Notes: generated from the letters alone by a model not told the origin. A stretch of DNA of 64,000 nucleotides from Zopfochytrium polystomum (GCA_025765615.1 JAIVFJ010000128.1:62001-126000); one strand, 5' to 3'; shown: positions 11,901 to 23,271, counted from the first letter of the stretch. Program-made: numbers and translations.

Positions 11901-13055
11901 GCGGTATGCTTTGTCGCGGACGGACGGTTCTGCGCGGCGGCGAGGGCTGCGTGGGGGGCTGTCTGCGGGGTGAGTTTTTTTGGGGGGTGTGCGCCTGGGG
12001 AGGAGTTGTTGGGTGTAGGGGTTACTTCTTATTCTTCTTTTTCTTTTGCTTTTAATCCGAACGCGTCCTCCGTTGTTCTTGTTATGTTATGCACTTTTTT
12101 GTTTGGAATCTCGCAGGACGCGCCGCTGCTTGTCGCGGTGGTCCCCGGGCTGCCAAAGGGCGCGCTCGTCGAGTGGCAGGCGGTAGTTCGGGACAAGACG
12201 CGTGCCGCTGTCGACGATGTCGACGATGACGACGACGCTGCTGATAATGGGCAAAGCGGTGGGGATGTTGTTGTGGGAGGTAAGCTGGTGGAGGTGGGGT
12301 CGTGTGAAAGGCGGCAGAGAAAGAGGGTTGCGTGGTCGGATATTGGGGAGGGCGGGAGTCTGACCTTGAAACTGTTTTGAATGCGTTTATTTTCACTCGC
12401 ACAACGCACTAACAATGGGCGAACTATGGACTTTACAGTGGATTCACCGACGCGTGGTTACGGAGCGGACAAGGGTAGCATGCGGGCTGTGATCGCGACG
12501 GTATCCTTGGATGGTGAGTTTGTTTGGGTTTCCGCCTTTTTTGTTTCCCCCCTTTTTTTTTTCTTCTTTCTTTTTTTCCCCCCTTTAACCTCACCCAATC
12601 CCGTTTCGCCGCCTCCCCAAAAATCCCCGCACCCAACCCGCCTTCCCCGCGCGATTCCAACCCCCAAGCCTTCTCCACGCCGTCCAACGCCGCCGCCGCC
12701 CTCGTCGCCGCCGTGCAAGCAATCGACGCGAAACTGGACGCGCGCCAGCGAGCCAGCGGGAAGAAGTCGCTGTTCCTGTGGCGGGTGTTTTACGTCGCTG
12801 GTGCGGTCGGCTGGGAGGACGCGCAAAGAGGTAAGCGATATGGGGACGAAAAAAAGTTTCTCTAGAGTTACCTCCCTTTTATGTAACTCCAACATTTTTT
12901 CTTTCAATAATTGTCGTCCTACGCCCACCGCAGCCATCGACTCTGCTTTTCAAACGGCGAGCAACCGTCCGAGCGTCGCGTACGTCCCCGTGACGGCGCT
13001 GGAGGGCGGCGCCGTGTATGCGGTTGTCGCGCACGGCGTTGGGAATGTATCTTGA
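8988..13055 (+). CDS. DPH6: Diphthine-ammonia ligase with RidA-like domains
   Basis: The enzyme amidates diphthine on elongation factor 2, the last step of diphthamide synthesis, using ATP and ammonia in the cytosol. Sixteen exons were assembled by phase: 8988-9010, 9132-9471, 9527-9603, 9978-10096, 10165-10226, 10382-10473, 10555-10925, 11051-11180, 11267-11383, 11452-11466, 11539-11560, 11664-11969, 12117-12279, 12439-12513, 12669-12830 and 12934-13055; sum 2196 nt, 731 aa. The PP-loop S-G-G-K-D-S (residues 8-13) is split by intron 1. The ATP-pyrophosphatase domain continues with S-V-G-A-I-L-S-N-Y-Q and G-E-G-G-E-Y-E-T (about 217-224). Two RidA/YjgF-like domains follow (from about 362 and 440), the arrangement of yeast Dph6 (YLR143W). 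A low-complexity Thr/Pro/Ser insert (about 37-60) and an Asp-rich loop near 590-610 are lineage additions. Two exons are only 15 and 22 nt. Several donors are GTTCG rather than GTRAG. Exons 6 and 8 ends are the least certain. Confidence 0.9.
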
Positions 13056-13709
13056 AAAACAAGGTTAATGGACTTTGTCGCCGGGGGAACGAGTACCGAG
13101 TATGGCACGCGACGAGCCACCCTTTTTTTTTTTTTTTTTTTTTTCTTCTTTCCCACCCCGATTGACCACAAACAGCTTAGTTCCTGCCATTGAAACTAAC
13201 GGATTTTCGGGAAAGCGGAAGCGGCGAAAGATGGACTCAGGTCGTTGGGGAAGGACGCTGCGGATGTTTCAATTCATAACCGAAAATATCGGTAGCGACA
13301 CAAAACCGTGCGGTGCTGGGGGGGGCGTCTATCACGATGTTGTTTCGTTTTGGTTCCTTAATTCAAGATATTACGCCCGGAGCAAATATAGATTAGATTG
13401 GAACGGGTTGATTTGAAGTCGAGAAATTCAAAAATGATACTGCAAGTGGAGAAATCGAAAATCGATACTGCGACGTCTGACCGTCTTGAAAAATTATGTC
13501 GGGTAGGACCCATATTGAGTACTGGTTAGTCTCCAACGTGATTTATATTTTGGAAGAAGCAGAAAGCCACAGCCAACATACGAGAATAGCATGAAACAAA
13601 TAGAACACTTCCGGCATGACACGCCAATCATCGACCAAAGAAACGCCGGATTCCAAACTGAAAGGAGAGGAGCACCGATCCAGAATTGATGACAAGTTTG
13701 GCAACATGA
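13056..13709. other. Intergenic, no gene seen
   Basis: Downstream flank of DPH6. It contains a T-run of about 23 nt at 13122-13144. No open frame here has a recognisable motif. The lower GC content after 13160 marks the passage into the ankyrin pseudogene region. Confidence 0.5.
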
Positions 13710-14433
13710 TCAAACAATCAGTTTTGCAGCTTCTGAATGACCATCCTGTGTAGCCAATTGGTACGGCGTTGTCTTATCCTCATCGTCAGCACCAGCAAAA
13801 GCTCCCATCCCCAACAGGCACTTGACCACTTCAAAATGGCCAAATTGGGCTGCAGTGTGGAGTGGAGTAAACCTGCGAATGTCCTCTGCATTAACATTGG
13901 CCCCTTCCTCCAGCAACAACTTGACCACTTCAGAATGACCATAACGAGACGCAATGTGGAGAGGTGTACTGCTTGTCAATCTTCTCTGCATCCACAGTGG
14001 CGCCCTGTTGGAGCAGCAACTTGTCCATCTCCAGATCACCATAACCAGATGCGATGTGGAGTGGTGTTTCCATATCCTTGTTTTCAGCATTCACAGAGGC
14101 ACCCTGGTCAACCAACGACTTGACCACTTCTGTGTGTCCATTCAAAGATGCAAAGTGGAGCGATGTCCACTTATCCTTGTCTTCAGCATTCGCAGTGGCA
14201 CCATGCTCTAACAAAGACTTAATCACTTCCAATTGGCCGTATTGAGATGCATCGTGGAGTGGTGTTCTCCTCAATATTTCTTGCATCAACAGCAGCTCCT
14301 GCCTCCAGCAATAGCTTAACTACATCCAAATGACCAGTCTCAGACGCAACGTGAAGAGGTGTGACCTTGCTCACATCTTTGACATTAACAGAGATGCCCT
14401 GCTCCAAGATGCAAAGTGCAGTGATGTCCAATT
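13710..14433 (-). pseudogene. Ankyrin-repeat protein pseudogene, fragment A
   Basis: Read on the minus strand, this segment encodes about seven ankyrin repeats with the usual T-P-L-H-x-A and G-H-x-E-V-V-K-x-L-L motifs, but in three different frames: 14431-14279, then 14289-13965, then 14010-13710. Frame changes lie near 14280 and near 13970, and the first repeat (W-T-S-L-H-F-A-S) lacks about 12 residues before L-E-Q-G. The last repeat ends with S-E-A-A-K and a stop at 13710. Ankyrin repeats mediate protein binding; no other domain is visible. Its upstream end is cut by a solo LTR at 14434. With several lesions this copy is not expected to make a functional protein. Confidence 0.7.
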
Positions 14434-14845
14434 TGTAAACAGTCTACTTGGAGTGAGTGAGTGGAAGGAGTGAATGAAGTGGAGATGTGTGTTTGTGGGT
14501 GGTCCTTCTCCCCAACTTGGAGAGAAAGGAGAAAAACTCTGTTATGAATTATTGATACATGATGATGATATACATGCTGTAATAGTTGCTAGGCAAGCAT
14601 GACCGGCACAGGGTAAAAACCTCTCCTATATTATCTGCTTGAGCAGAGGAGGAGGAAAACTGTTGACACCGGGTTTCTGTTCCACTTAATACTCGGAGTA
14701 TTTGTCATCAGCGCAAGCCAGCGCCAGATCTGCATTGGCAGTGGCTTGCTCTCCCATGGGCATTGTGAGAACGATAACTGACAGTCACAATAGGTTCGGG
14801 CCTGTCTTGTGCCTCTTGCTGCTAACCAGTCAGTTCCGCCTAACA
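14434..14845. mobile_element. Solo LTR, 412 bp
   Basis: It starts TGTAAACAG and ends CCTAACA (TGT...ACA). The same sequence, about 95% identical by eye, lies at 43827-44240 with a perfect target-site duplication. Here the flanks are caatt (14429-14433) and caaat (14846-14850), a 5-bp duplication with one mismatch. It lies inside an ankyrin-repeat pseudogene. No internal retrotransposon sequence remains, as expected after LTR-LTR recombination. The 5-bp duplication fits LTR retrotransposons in general; the superfamily is not shown by the LTR alone. Confidence 0.75.
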
Positions 14846-15207
14846 CAAATGGTCTTTGTTTCAGCTTTCTGGGAGGCTCAACAATTTAACAACCACTGGA
14901 CAACCTCCAGATAGCCACCTTGAGCTGCAGAGTGGAGTGGAGTCTGCTTCTCCGCATCCTCAGCATTCACAGTGGCACCTTGATCAATCAATCTTTTGAC
15001 CACAATTAAATGGCCGTTTCGCCGTGCGAAGTGGAGTAGCGTCCACTGTTTATTGTCGCTGGTATTTGCAGTGGCACCCTTCGCAAGCAACCATTTGACT
15101 ACTTCCAAATGGCCATTCAGAGATGCAAGGTGGAGTGGTGTCAGCTTATCCTCGTCCACAGCATTCACATTAGCACCGCTGTGAGACTGTGCTCTCCAAC
15201 TCCTCAC
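14846..15207 (-). pseudogene. Ankyrin-repeat pseudogene, fragment B
   Basis: Three ankyrin repeats on the minus strand (T-P-L-H-L-A-S-L-N-G-H, L-L-H-F-A-R-R-N-G-H, T-P-L-H-S-A-A-Q-G-G-Y) in one frame, ending at a TGA at 14878-14880 just before the solo LTR. The order suggests that fragments B and A were one gene before the LTR inserted. The start is unclear: no ATG lies in frame upstream, although tctcacag at about 15180 on the minus strand would serve as a 3' splice site. Confidence 0.65.
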
Positions 15208-17309
15208 CTTGGGCTATAGGTGGAAACTAGAGCATGGACCTAAATACCAATCCTGACTAATGAAAAGGGCAAAAGGAGGGTGTCTAGGGGCACTAGACAG
15301 GAAAGTGTATTTGTAATCTTAAAAAGCCCAAGAAAAACACAAATAAATCTCTAACACAAAAGAGGGGTTTCTCACACCAAAGCACGAAACAGACACAATA
15401 ACAAAAGAAAGCATAATCCTCTGGTGCAAGACACAAAAGGGTTTCATCTGGGGCACAAGGCCAAAAAGCCAAGTTAGACCAGAGACAGAACCGACTGGAT
15501 CAGTAAGACCGACTGAATCGGTAAGGGGAGTGACAAGCCACTACAACCCATCAAAAGAAACAGCAAAAGAAATAAACAACAAGTCAAACCGAGTTGGAGG
15601 GGGTTGGAGAGACAAAGGGCAGACACAAGGAACAGTTAGTGTGCAGAGGTGCCTGTTGAACCAAATCAGAACTGTTTTCCACTTAACAGAACCAGACACA
15701 CCTTGTCTCACTCCAAGGAGAGTGTTCCAACTCAATCCAAGGAAGAGGGTGCAACCAGGGTGGGAGACAGTGGGACTCTTCTTGCTCCATCCTACCAGGA
15801 GACAGACCTCTGCCTCACCAGGCCAGAGAGAGTAACCTGTCTTAGAAGCAAGGAAGGTCAATACCCACTCCCACACACAAGGAAGACACCAAAGACAGAA
15901 AACCACAGGTATTAGCATGAAACGAAGAGGGTCTGAACCCAGTGAACCAGGCCCACCAAAGGCCGAAGGAACCATCACCAGGGACAGGGAGGAATACCAG
16001 AGAGACCATACCACCACATAATACCTGACCAGCCAACTCATTCATATCACCTTGAGAGACCTGGATTTGAAGCGATGTATTGACAGGAACTGGCGAGGCA
16101 CTACCACAGTTTTACCCTCCCACCGCCCATCATCAAGTAGCTCCTACCCCAGACCAGCCTAAACAGTATGCAGAATGGTGAGGTGCACTGGGACTTGAAC
16201 CAAACACACTGCCATAAATGGCCAAGAGAACCAATTCTCCTGTCACACACCAGGGGACTGCCACCCCCCCAGCTCATACACACAGTCAGAGAAGGAATAA
16301 GGGCAGGCAAGAAGACTTCAGGTACAGGTTCTAAGGGGCAACAAGAATGGGGGTGGGCTGCTTAAATAAGAGAGGGTTGGAATCAGGGTGAAGGAAGAAG
16401 GAAGGGAAAAGAGGGGAAAACATATACAAAAGAACAAAACAATAAATAAAACAGCAAAGAAGAGAGAGGAGGAGTGAGTCACCAAACAATGGGGCTGAGC
16501 CATCAAACAAGGAAGACAGCTCAGAAAATCATGGAGCATTTCTTGGCATCAACTGCCAAGAAAGATGGAGGAGATGGAGAGAGCTGGTTGGTGCAAAGAG
16601 GAAGACAGTCACTCACAGCCACAAAGAAAAGAGAGACACACACAACAAACAAACAAATAAATAAAAGATAAAACAGCAAAAACAGGAAAAACAGGATAAA
16701 CTACTAATTAAAAAAATAAGTAAAAATCATCAATAAAGAAAGGAGAAAAAACCCTATGATCTCATACCCTTTCATGAGGCCTTTCATCATGGTAGCTTAT
16801 GCAGCAGCTCTGTGTTAGCTCTGTGTACACCTGGACTCTGTACTTCTACCCACTGAAGCACATCATCCTAATCCATTTCCAAAAGTAAGGGGGCCAGGCT
16901 TAGTCATTGTGCAGAACTTAACATTTCTGCATCATTCAGTCAGTGACTGCCGGCATGTCTCAAACTTAGCACCTTTCCGATTGAAGGGAGCGCTCTACAC
17001 CACTGAGCTAGAGGGCCTCGGGCCAGTAGTGCAGAGCGGCCTGAGCCATTCGGCCTGCAACTTAGTGCGTAATAATAACATGAATAATATACATGGCTGT
17101 GGCTAAGAGACAGTCCAAATCTCAGTGGTTCGGCTTGCAGGGACAATAATAAACCATGAAAATAATAAGAAATGGGGTCCAACTGTGTTACGTCACTTTC
17201 GTGAAACGTTGTTTGGTCAAGTCAAATTGATAATCCTCGCAAGTTATCAGTTAAAAAAATGGGGTATACTCTTTTTATTTGAGGTTGCAGGCTCAACAGC
17301 CTGTCGTCC
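15208..17309. other. Non-coding, AT/purine-rich region
   Basis: I see no gene. The + strand is A- and G-rich with many ccagag, aaaga and caca motifs. Open frames on both strands lack motifs. Near 16945-17016 the minus strand has a tRNA-like 5' half with an A-box form (TAGCTCAGTGG) but no matching acceptor stem, so it is not called a tRNA. Confidence 0.4.
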
Positions 17310-17790
17310 TCACGCGTCTTCCAACAACTGGTGGACCACTTCCAAATGGCCTTTCAAAGATGCAAGATGGAGTGGCGTCCGCTCGCTTGTCTCCACATTG
17401 ACAGAAGCACCCTGCTCCAACAAGCAAGAGACAACTTCCAAATGGCCATTCCAAGATGCAAAGTGGAGTGGTGTCATCCTTTTCTTCTCTGGCGCATTCA
17501 CAGTCGCGTCTTGCTTCAAACAGCTACTTCACCACTTCAGAATGGCCATCAGAAGAGGCAAAGTGGAGTGGTGTCCGCTTGTCCCAGTTTTCAGCGTTCA
17601 CAACGGCACCCTGCTCCAACAACCACTTCACCACTTCCAAGTGACCATTGGGCGATGCAATGTGAAGTGGTGTCCTTCCAGAAGTATCCACAGCATCAAC
17701 AGACATGCTGTTGGTTATGAACCATTCTCTGAGCCGACTTGTTTCATGCGATTGTGTGAAAAAGTTCCATTCAGAAGCTTTGAACGTCAA
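17310..17790 (-). pseudogene. Ankyrin-repeat pseudogene, fragment C
   Basis: Four ankyrin repeats on the minus strand: 17790-17524 gives two (R-T-P-L-H-I-A-S-P-N-G-H-L-E-V-V-K-W-L-L and T-P-L-H-F-A-S-S-D-G-H-S-E-V-V-K), then a TAG replaces the expected Trp codon and one extra T shifts the frame, after which 17519-17310 gives two more. The nonsense codon and frameshift sit side by side at about 17520. It is closely similar to fragments A and B and probably a duplicate of the same family. Confidence 0.7.
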
Positions 17791-18803
17791 CTGAGTCTGT
17801 CAGAATCATGAATTCAAGCAGAAGAAAAGTTTTTCCAATCCTGGATTGTCATAGAGCAACTGTAAGCTCCAGCCTCATATCCATCGATTCTAATTGATCA
17901 AACTGTGGTCTGCTCCCATTTCAAAGAGGATGTTCACAGGTTTCACATGTTCTCCCAATGAAGCAACCATCAAAAGCGTCCTGTAAAGCTTATCCCGAAC
18001 CTTTCGAAAGCGGCTCTAAGCTTGCCAGAGCCAACACGAATCAGGCTGTCAATCTGGATCTCGGCTTCAGTGAACTTTGAAACGGCGCCAAAGAAACCAT
18101 CCTACGGCAGAGGAATTGGGTTGATATGAACTCGAGCTCAACTCTAAGATCAGCGAGACCATAGTGCCAACGATGATTCCATTCCCACTGCCACCAAATA
18201 TTTGTTCAAGTTGGAATGGCCAAAGTCTCATTGGAGTAAAGTCTTTGAAAACTAACCCAAGCCTCGACTCTCCTCGACGTTTTCAAGTGAACAAGGATCT
18301 TGTCAAGTGCAATAGCAATGCACATCAAGCGGATTGGAGGTTGGTATGCACCCCAGTCGTGGACTGAGTTCTTCGACAAGATACTGGTCGGCTGCGCGGA
18401 GCGGCACCAAATTCACATTCTCTTAATGGCCTGTAATATCCGCTTCCGAGTGTAGTTTTCGAATCCACTCTATTCTCACGGCTAAAGCAAGCAGGCGAAC
18501 GAGAGTGATGACAATCAAAATTCAGGTAGACTTCACGGCCCGCGCTCTAACTTTAAGTATGTCAAGCGGCTGCTGCTCTGGTCGAGGTTCGTCCTCCAAG
18601 TGAACCCTTACGCAAGCAAAGATTCCAGAGCATACGGCTTTGTATTCTGTTGGGGGCCAAGCTGAAGCAAATCCCGAGATAATGTTATCGATCAAGAAGA
18701 CTGCCGGAACGACAAGCCGCAGAGGAAGTGATCCAGTATGAAGACAAAGATTTTTTTTTTTTTTTTTTTCTCTTTCGCCCAAATTAGCCAAAGAAAAAAA
18801 ACA
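17791..18803. other. Intergenic, no gene seen
   Basis: No supported coding region. The last 60 bases before the next gene hold a T-run (18750-18770). Open frames at 18164-18367 and on the minus strand at 18522-18860 show no motif. Confidence 0.45.
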
Positions 18804-20944
18804 ATGCAGCCGATGTCGGCGACTCCTGCGACGCAGCAACAGCAGCACCAGCAGCAGCATCTGCTCGCCGCGGCCGGCGGCCCCGACGGCGGCACCACCA
18901 GCGGCCTCTCGTCGTGGTTCAAGTCGCGGCTGTTCTCGTTCTGGTCGGCGTCCAACTCATCCATCGCATCCACCGCTTCCTCGTCGTCGTCGTCGTCGCC
19001 GTCGTCGTTGGCGTCGGTCCCGCCGAGCCCGGCTCCGTCGTCGGCATCCACGCCGACCCTGCAGCCGCTCGCACTCCCGTCCTCCTCTTCCTCAGTTTCT
19101 CTATCTGTCCGATCAGGTGTGCTGTTCGATCGCCTACGCATGTTCGTTTTCTAATCGCCCTGCTGAACACGTATTGTCATCAGATGGGAAGGCGGCGTCG
19201 AAGCCCGACAAAGAGAAAGGGTCAAAGACAGTGATGAGACGGAAAACGGCCAAGCAGGCTCAGACCCATGCCCCTCCACCGGCACCGTCTCCAAACCCGA
19301 CTGCCCCAACCGCTCCTTCCCCAACTCCCCCGCAAGAGCGTCGCCGACCGCCTTCACCACTTCGTCATGTTCCAGTTGCGAATCCATCCGCTTCAGGAAG
19401 TTCTCTCGCAAATAGATCTGGGTCTCCTTTCCGTTCACTGGAACGCTCCACAAGTCGCACCAATTCACCCTTCGTCTCTAGATCTGCCTCACCCGCTATC
19501 TCTTTCAGCTCGACCTCGGCAGCTCGCCACCTTGCCCGGCTAAGCGATGCACAGGTTGCAGAACTCGCCGCCCAAGTCACTGTGGAAATGACTCGTCGCC
19601 GAACTCCCACCGGCGCTCTCGTTGCTTACTACGAGCGGCACGGAATCGTTCGTGGGCAACCCGCCCCGGTTGCGGCTTCGAGGCTTTCTGCGCTGAACCA
19701 GGAAAAATTTCAGCTGCTTGCGTCCGATCTGGATGCTGAAGCAATCAACCGCGATATCCCTGGGATCGACATCACTGGCATGCGGCTGAAGTCTCTTAAC
19801 AGACAGCTCACATCTCCGTATTCACGGTTTGGACCGAACAATCCGGCGGCTGCAGAGGCTGCTGCCGCAGCGGCCTCCAACCAAGATAGCTCGCCGAATG
19901 CCCTCTCCTCTTCTCCCCCGAATGCCACTGCTGTGGCCGATCGCAGCTCAGCAACCTCACCGGTCCCGGCAGGCTACGGATCACCACTTCTTCGAACCAG
20001 CTCTGTTGCGTCGTTTCATTCGATCAAAACACTTCCCCGCCACATGAGCTCAACAAACGAAATGACACCAGAGGAAGAGAGAGCAAGTTTCAAAGCCCGG
20101 ATCAATGTACTTTCAGATGTTCAGTTTGCTTTGCTTTCTGGAGATGTTCGCGCAGAAATTGAACGTCGAAAAACGGAACCTCATGTCGAAACAGCCGTGG
20201 GTGGGACTGACAAAAGCGACGTTGGCTACGTGCCTGCTGGCTTAGCCACCCATGTATCATCGGACGTGGAAGTGCTTCCACCCACCCCAATATCACCCAC
20301 AACTCCAACGTCTCCCATCGCCGCACCGTCGGCCGAACTCCAGACAGACTCGCCTGAGGAACCATCAGTTCACTACATCAGCAGTAACAGCACAGCCAGC
20401 CACCACCAGAATCCCCATGGAGCAGCCTCCGCGTTGGCCCGTGAGCGCAACGAGCTCATTCATGCGCTTCATGCGTCGGATCTAACGATACTGCTCGAAG
20501 ACATTGAAGCCGAGGCATTAGTCCGCGCAAAGATACAAAAGGAACGTGCTGAGTTGGAAAAGCAGCAGCAGCAGCAGCAACAGTCCACCAGCGCAACAGG
20601 AGGGAAACCGGCAAAGAAAGAAAGCGCGAACGTTCAGGCCTGGAGATCACGTATTGCAAAGCTGACGGACGACCAACTTGCAGAAGTCACTGCAGATGTC
20701 TTTGATGAAATTACGAGGCGGAAAGAGAAGATTGGTAATATTTTCGGCCTTAAAATTGCTGGACGAGCGTGAGGCTAATTTCCTCTCTTTGCTTATCGCA
20801 GAATCATTCCTTCCTCCACGGGACGATCTCTCACCGAAGCGAAATGAGGCTCGAAAGGAACTCGCAAAGCTGCCGTCGCGCGAGCTGAAAACCCTGTGGA
20901 CCATCATTCACGAACAGATGAAGCGGAGGAACATGATGCCTTAG
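18804..20944 (+). CDS. Protein with Spa2/GIT-like repeats
   Basis: Three exons, 18804-19116, 19184-20734 and 20802-20944, introns 67 nt each, phases consistent; 668 aa. The N-terminal 130 residues are Ser/Gln/Pro-rich. From about 200 on, a motif recurs at least six times at uneven spacing: L-S-D-A-Q-V-A-E-L-A-A-Q-V, L-S-D-V-Q-F-A-L-L-S-G-D-V, L-T-D-D-Q-L-A-E-V-T-A-D-V-F-D-E-I and weaker relatives, each followed by a basic R-R-R/K cluster. This resembles the Spa2 homology domain (GIT_SHD; consensus L-S-x-x-Q-F-x-E-L-S-x-D-V-x-D-E), found in fungal polarisome scaffold Spa2 and animal GIT proteins, which recruits MAPK-pathway and polarity factors. Long Ser/Pro/Ala linkers and a Gln run (about 580) separate the motifs. 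Six copies is more than the usual two, so the repeats may only be related. ATG at 18804 has A at -3. Confidence 0.6.
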
Positions 20945-22179
20945 ATGACCTCGCCGCTGTCGACCTAATGTCTCCCTTTGAGGACTAGAAGCCAAGTGTC
21001 CAAGACTGCGCGTTCCATCATAAGGATTTTGCATTGAATCTGAGGTACTCCTCTTTGCCAACTCACATTGGCCGCTCCTCTTTCCGTTTCCTGTTATCGT
21101 AACATCACCTTGTGGAAGTTCCACTATATTATGCTTTCCAAAGTGAAGCGGTTTTGCATTGTTCGGCAACTTTAGACGTGTTCACATCCTTTAAAGCCTT
21201 CCCAACTGTCTTGTCATTCATGTGGCAGTGACTCAGCGGGTGGGATCGAGCGTAGTGGTGTTTGTGAGTAGTTAATCGTGTTGGAGACGTGCGCCGGGTG
21301 TCGGCGCACCTGCTTCGTGTTGTCCTTCCTCTTACTCATGAGAAGCTCTTGCGCTTCCCCTTCCTCTTTCCTTTCAATCTTACCAATCGTTTTTGTGGTT
21401 CCTTATCTTTTTCTTTTTTTTTTTCGTTTGGGCCGACCTTTTTCCCCGTTTTCTGAGAATGAAGATTCGGTGAAAGGTTTAACGCGTCCATTTTTGTCCA
21501 TTTTTGTTGGCTGTCCTGTGACCACGCAGGAGTTTGTGGGATTCTTCAGCGAGGGCCGGTAGTGCTCTTTGAGGTCGCAGTGTTTCTGCCTCATTATGTC
21601 TCTCCATTTTCCTGTTGGATCTAAACGGTTTTCTGTGGATGACAAGCTCTTGAGTCTGGATCACACGGCTGCGCGCTATCCAAAAAAAGAAAAACAAAAA
21701 AAAGGTGCTGAAGTTTGCCGAATTCAAAGGTTGTTTGGTTTCGCAGCTGGTGTTTTTTTTTTTTTTTTTTGCTCCAGAAATTCAACGAAGTGCAGGGTGA
21801 ATGCGCGGATGGAAACAACTTGTTGGTAGACATACCCTCTATCCGTGCACTGGAATGTCTCTCATGACGACGCCGTTGGACTCCTTCGCTAACAGGGCGC
21901 ACCAACCAACGTTCGTAAGCCTTGCTGACTCTTCCCAAACATCTTGTAATTGATTTTTTTTTTTTTTTTTAAATGTGCTTCTCTGCCACCATTTCCACAA
22001 AAGAGTGAAAATGAAACGATGGTTTTCTAATGCTGTTCTTCACTTGAACCCAAATACACGAAGGTAACTCTCCCGCAGTCTTAGATAGGTCTGCCCCCCT
22101 CCCTGCAATAGGCTCTGGCAGCAGAAACTGAGTGGTACTCCCCGAGCCAGTCCAACTAGCTCCTCGAACAATCGCTTAC
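20945..22179. other. Region with no supported gene
   Basis: T-runs at 21416-21424, 21753-21770 and 21954-21970. Several minus-strand frames (21403-21938) look faintly protein-like but have no family motif and cannot be joined by convincing splice sites. I make no gene call. Confidence 0.35.
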
Positions 22180-22328
22180 TCTTCGTGGCTATCAACTTGT
22201 TCCAGGCCGAGCTGCCTACGCAGGCGACCGTTGGCGCCGTTTTTCTTTGCGGCGAACGGCACCGCAGTGGCAGCTTCCATCGTCGCAGAAAAAGCCGAGA
22301 TCAACACGGAGCTTAAGAATGCGATCAT
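22180..22328 (-). CDS. Possible first exon of a small secreted protein
   Basis: The ATG at 22328 (minus) opens a frame of about 50 residues beginning M-I-A-F-L-S-S-V-L-I-S-A-F-S, a good signal-peptide shape, followed by an Ala-rich cleavage zone and basic stretch R-L-R-R-Q. It ends at GAAGA|GTAAGC (22179), a strong donor. The next exon is uncertain: acceptors near 22105 exist, but the phase that keeps the best downstream frame (ending Y-L-R-V-F-G-F-K) does not match across a G-run of six. Function unknown. Confidence 0.25.
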
Positions 22329-22442
22329 CCCCCATCACATCTACTTCAGATGATTGTCTTCTGGATTCTTATTCTGTGCGACTCGGAGCCGCAAAAACGC
22401 CGGTCAAGCCGGAAGGCCGCCCCCCCAAGGCGCGTTTTTTAA

Positions 22443-22595
22443 TTATCCTTCAAAAGCAGTCGCGCCTCCCTGCTCCACTAGCTTCATGGTACTTCTTGGA
22501 ATCAAAAAAGTGAAAGCACAAAGGCTGATTATAAAAGAGCCGCTACCGAGTCCAAACCAATTCTTCTCCTGTTGGTCGGCGTGATGATGGCACAT
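22443..22595 (-). CDS. Small ORF with one membrane segment
   Basis: A 50-residue frame from an ATG at 22595: a His-rich start, then a hydrophobic stretch (S-F-I-I-S-L-C-A-F-T-F-L-I-P) and a short hydrophilic tail ending at 22443. It could be a small single-pass protein or the last exon of a longer one. No homologue is recognised. Kept only as a candidate. Confidence 0.2.
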   Translation of the reverse strand: MCHHHADQQEKNWFGLGSGSFIISLCAFTFLIPRSTMKLVEQGGATAFEG

Positions 22596-23271
22596 GACTG
22601 TGCGATGCTTTCGTAACGCCGACGGACTGGTTGCTTGCTTCGCGCTTCGCCTTTTCTTTTCCTTGGTTTTGTCGCGCTTTCTTTTTGTAAGCTTGGTCAA
22701 GTCCTCCGAGTGCTGGGCGGGCTTAATTTCGCGCTCCCTCACGGACGAAGAAAGGGTTGAGGTTGCAGGCCAGCGCGCTCAAAACGGAAAGGAACAAGCC
22801 GCCGTTCGGTAAAACCCGACCCGGTTGACCACCTTGCTCTGGAGGTCCGTGCCAAACTGTGACGGAGCCCATGCTAGAGCGCAGTGTATCAACTGCCAAA
22901 GGAGAGGCAGTCAACGTCTTCGGCGCCTTGCCTTCGAAAATAGAAAATGTTGGTTGTAGAGTAGAGCTTGCGTGTTCCCCAATGTTGTGGGGGTCGTTTA
23001 ATTACAGGAAAGGAACTGGACATGGGATATACCAGAAATACGAGACGAGCGAAAAGGTTTGGGGGGAAATGTCGCGCTGAAGAAGGGGGAGTGCGGGGGC
23101 CGGGGTGGGTGGTTGACGATATTATGGCGACTGGACGGGCGTGGCGGAGGGGGTGTGCGCGGCACGGAGAAACTTGTAGGACTTTGGGTACCTGTTGTTT
23201 GGTTTTCGGTGATGTCGAAGGCGTGACACGAAGTATAACATCAATGGTCAAGGTTCCTAGTTGACAGGTCT

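Noticed and set aside
15541..16041. 166-codon frame on the minus strand, hydrophobic
   Set aside because: No motif, odd composition with many Trp and Cys, no ATG context or splice partners. The opposite strand is purine-rich non-coding DNA.
16945..17016. tRNA-like sequence on the minus strand (TAGCTCAGTGG A-box, weak B-box)
   Set aside because: The D arm fits, but the acceptor stem has no partner, the anticodon arm does not pair and the T arm is not closed. At most a tRNA-derived fragment.
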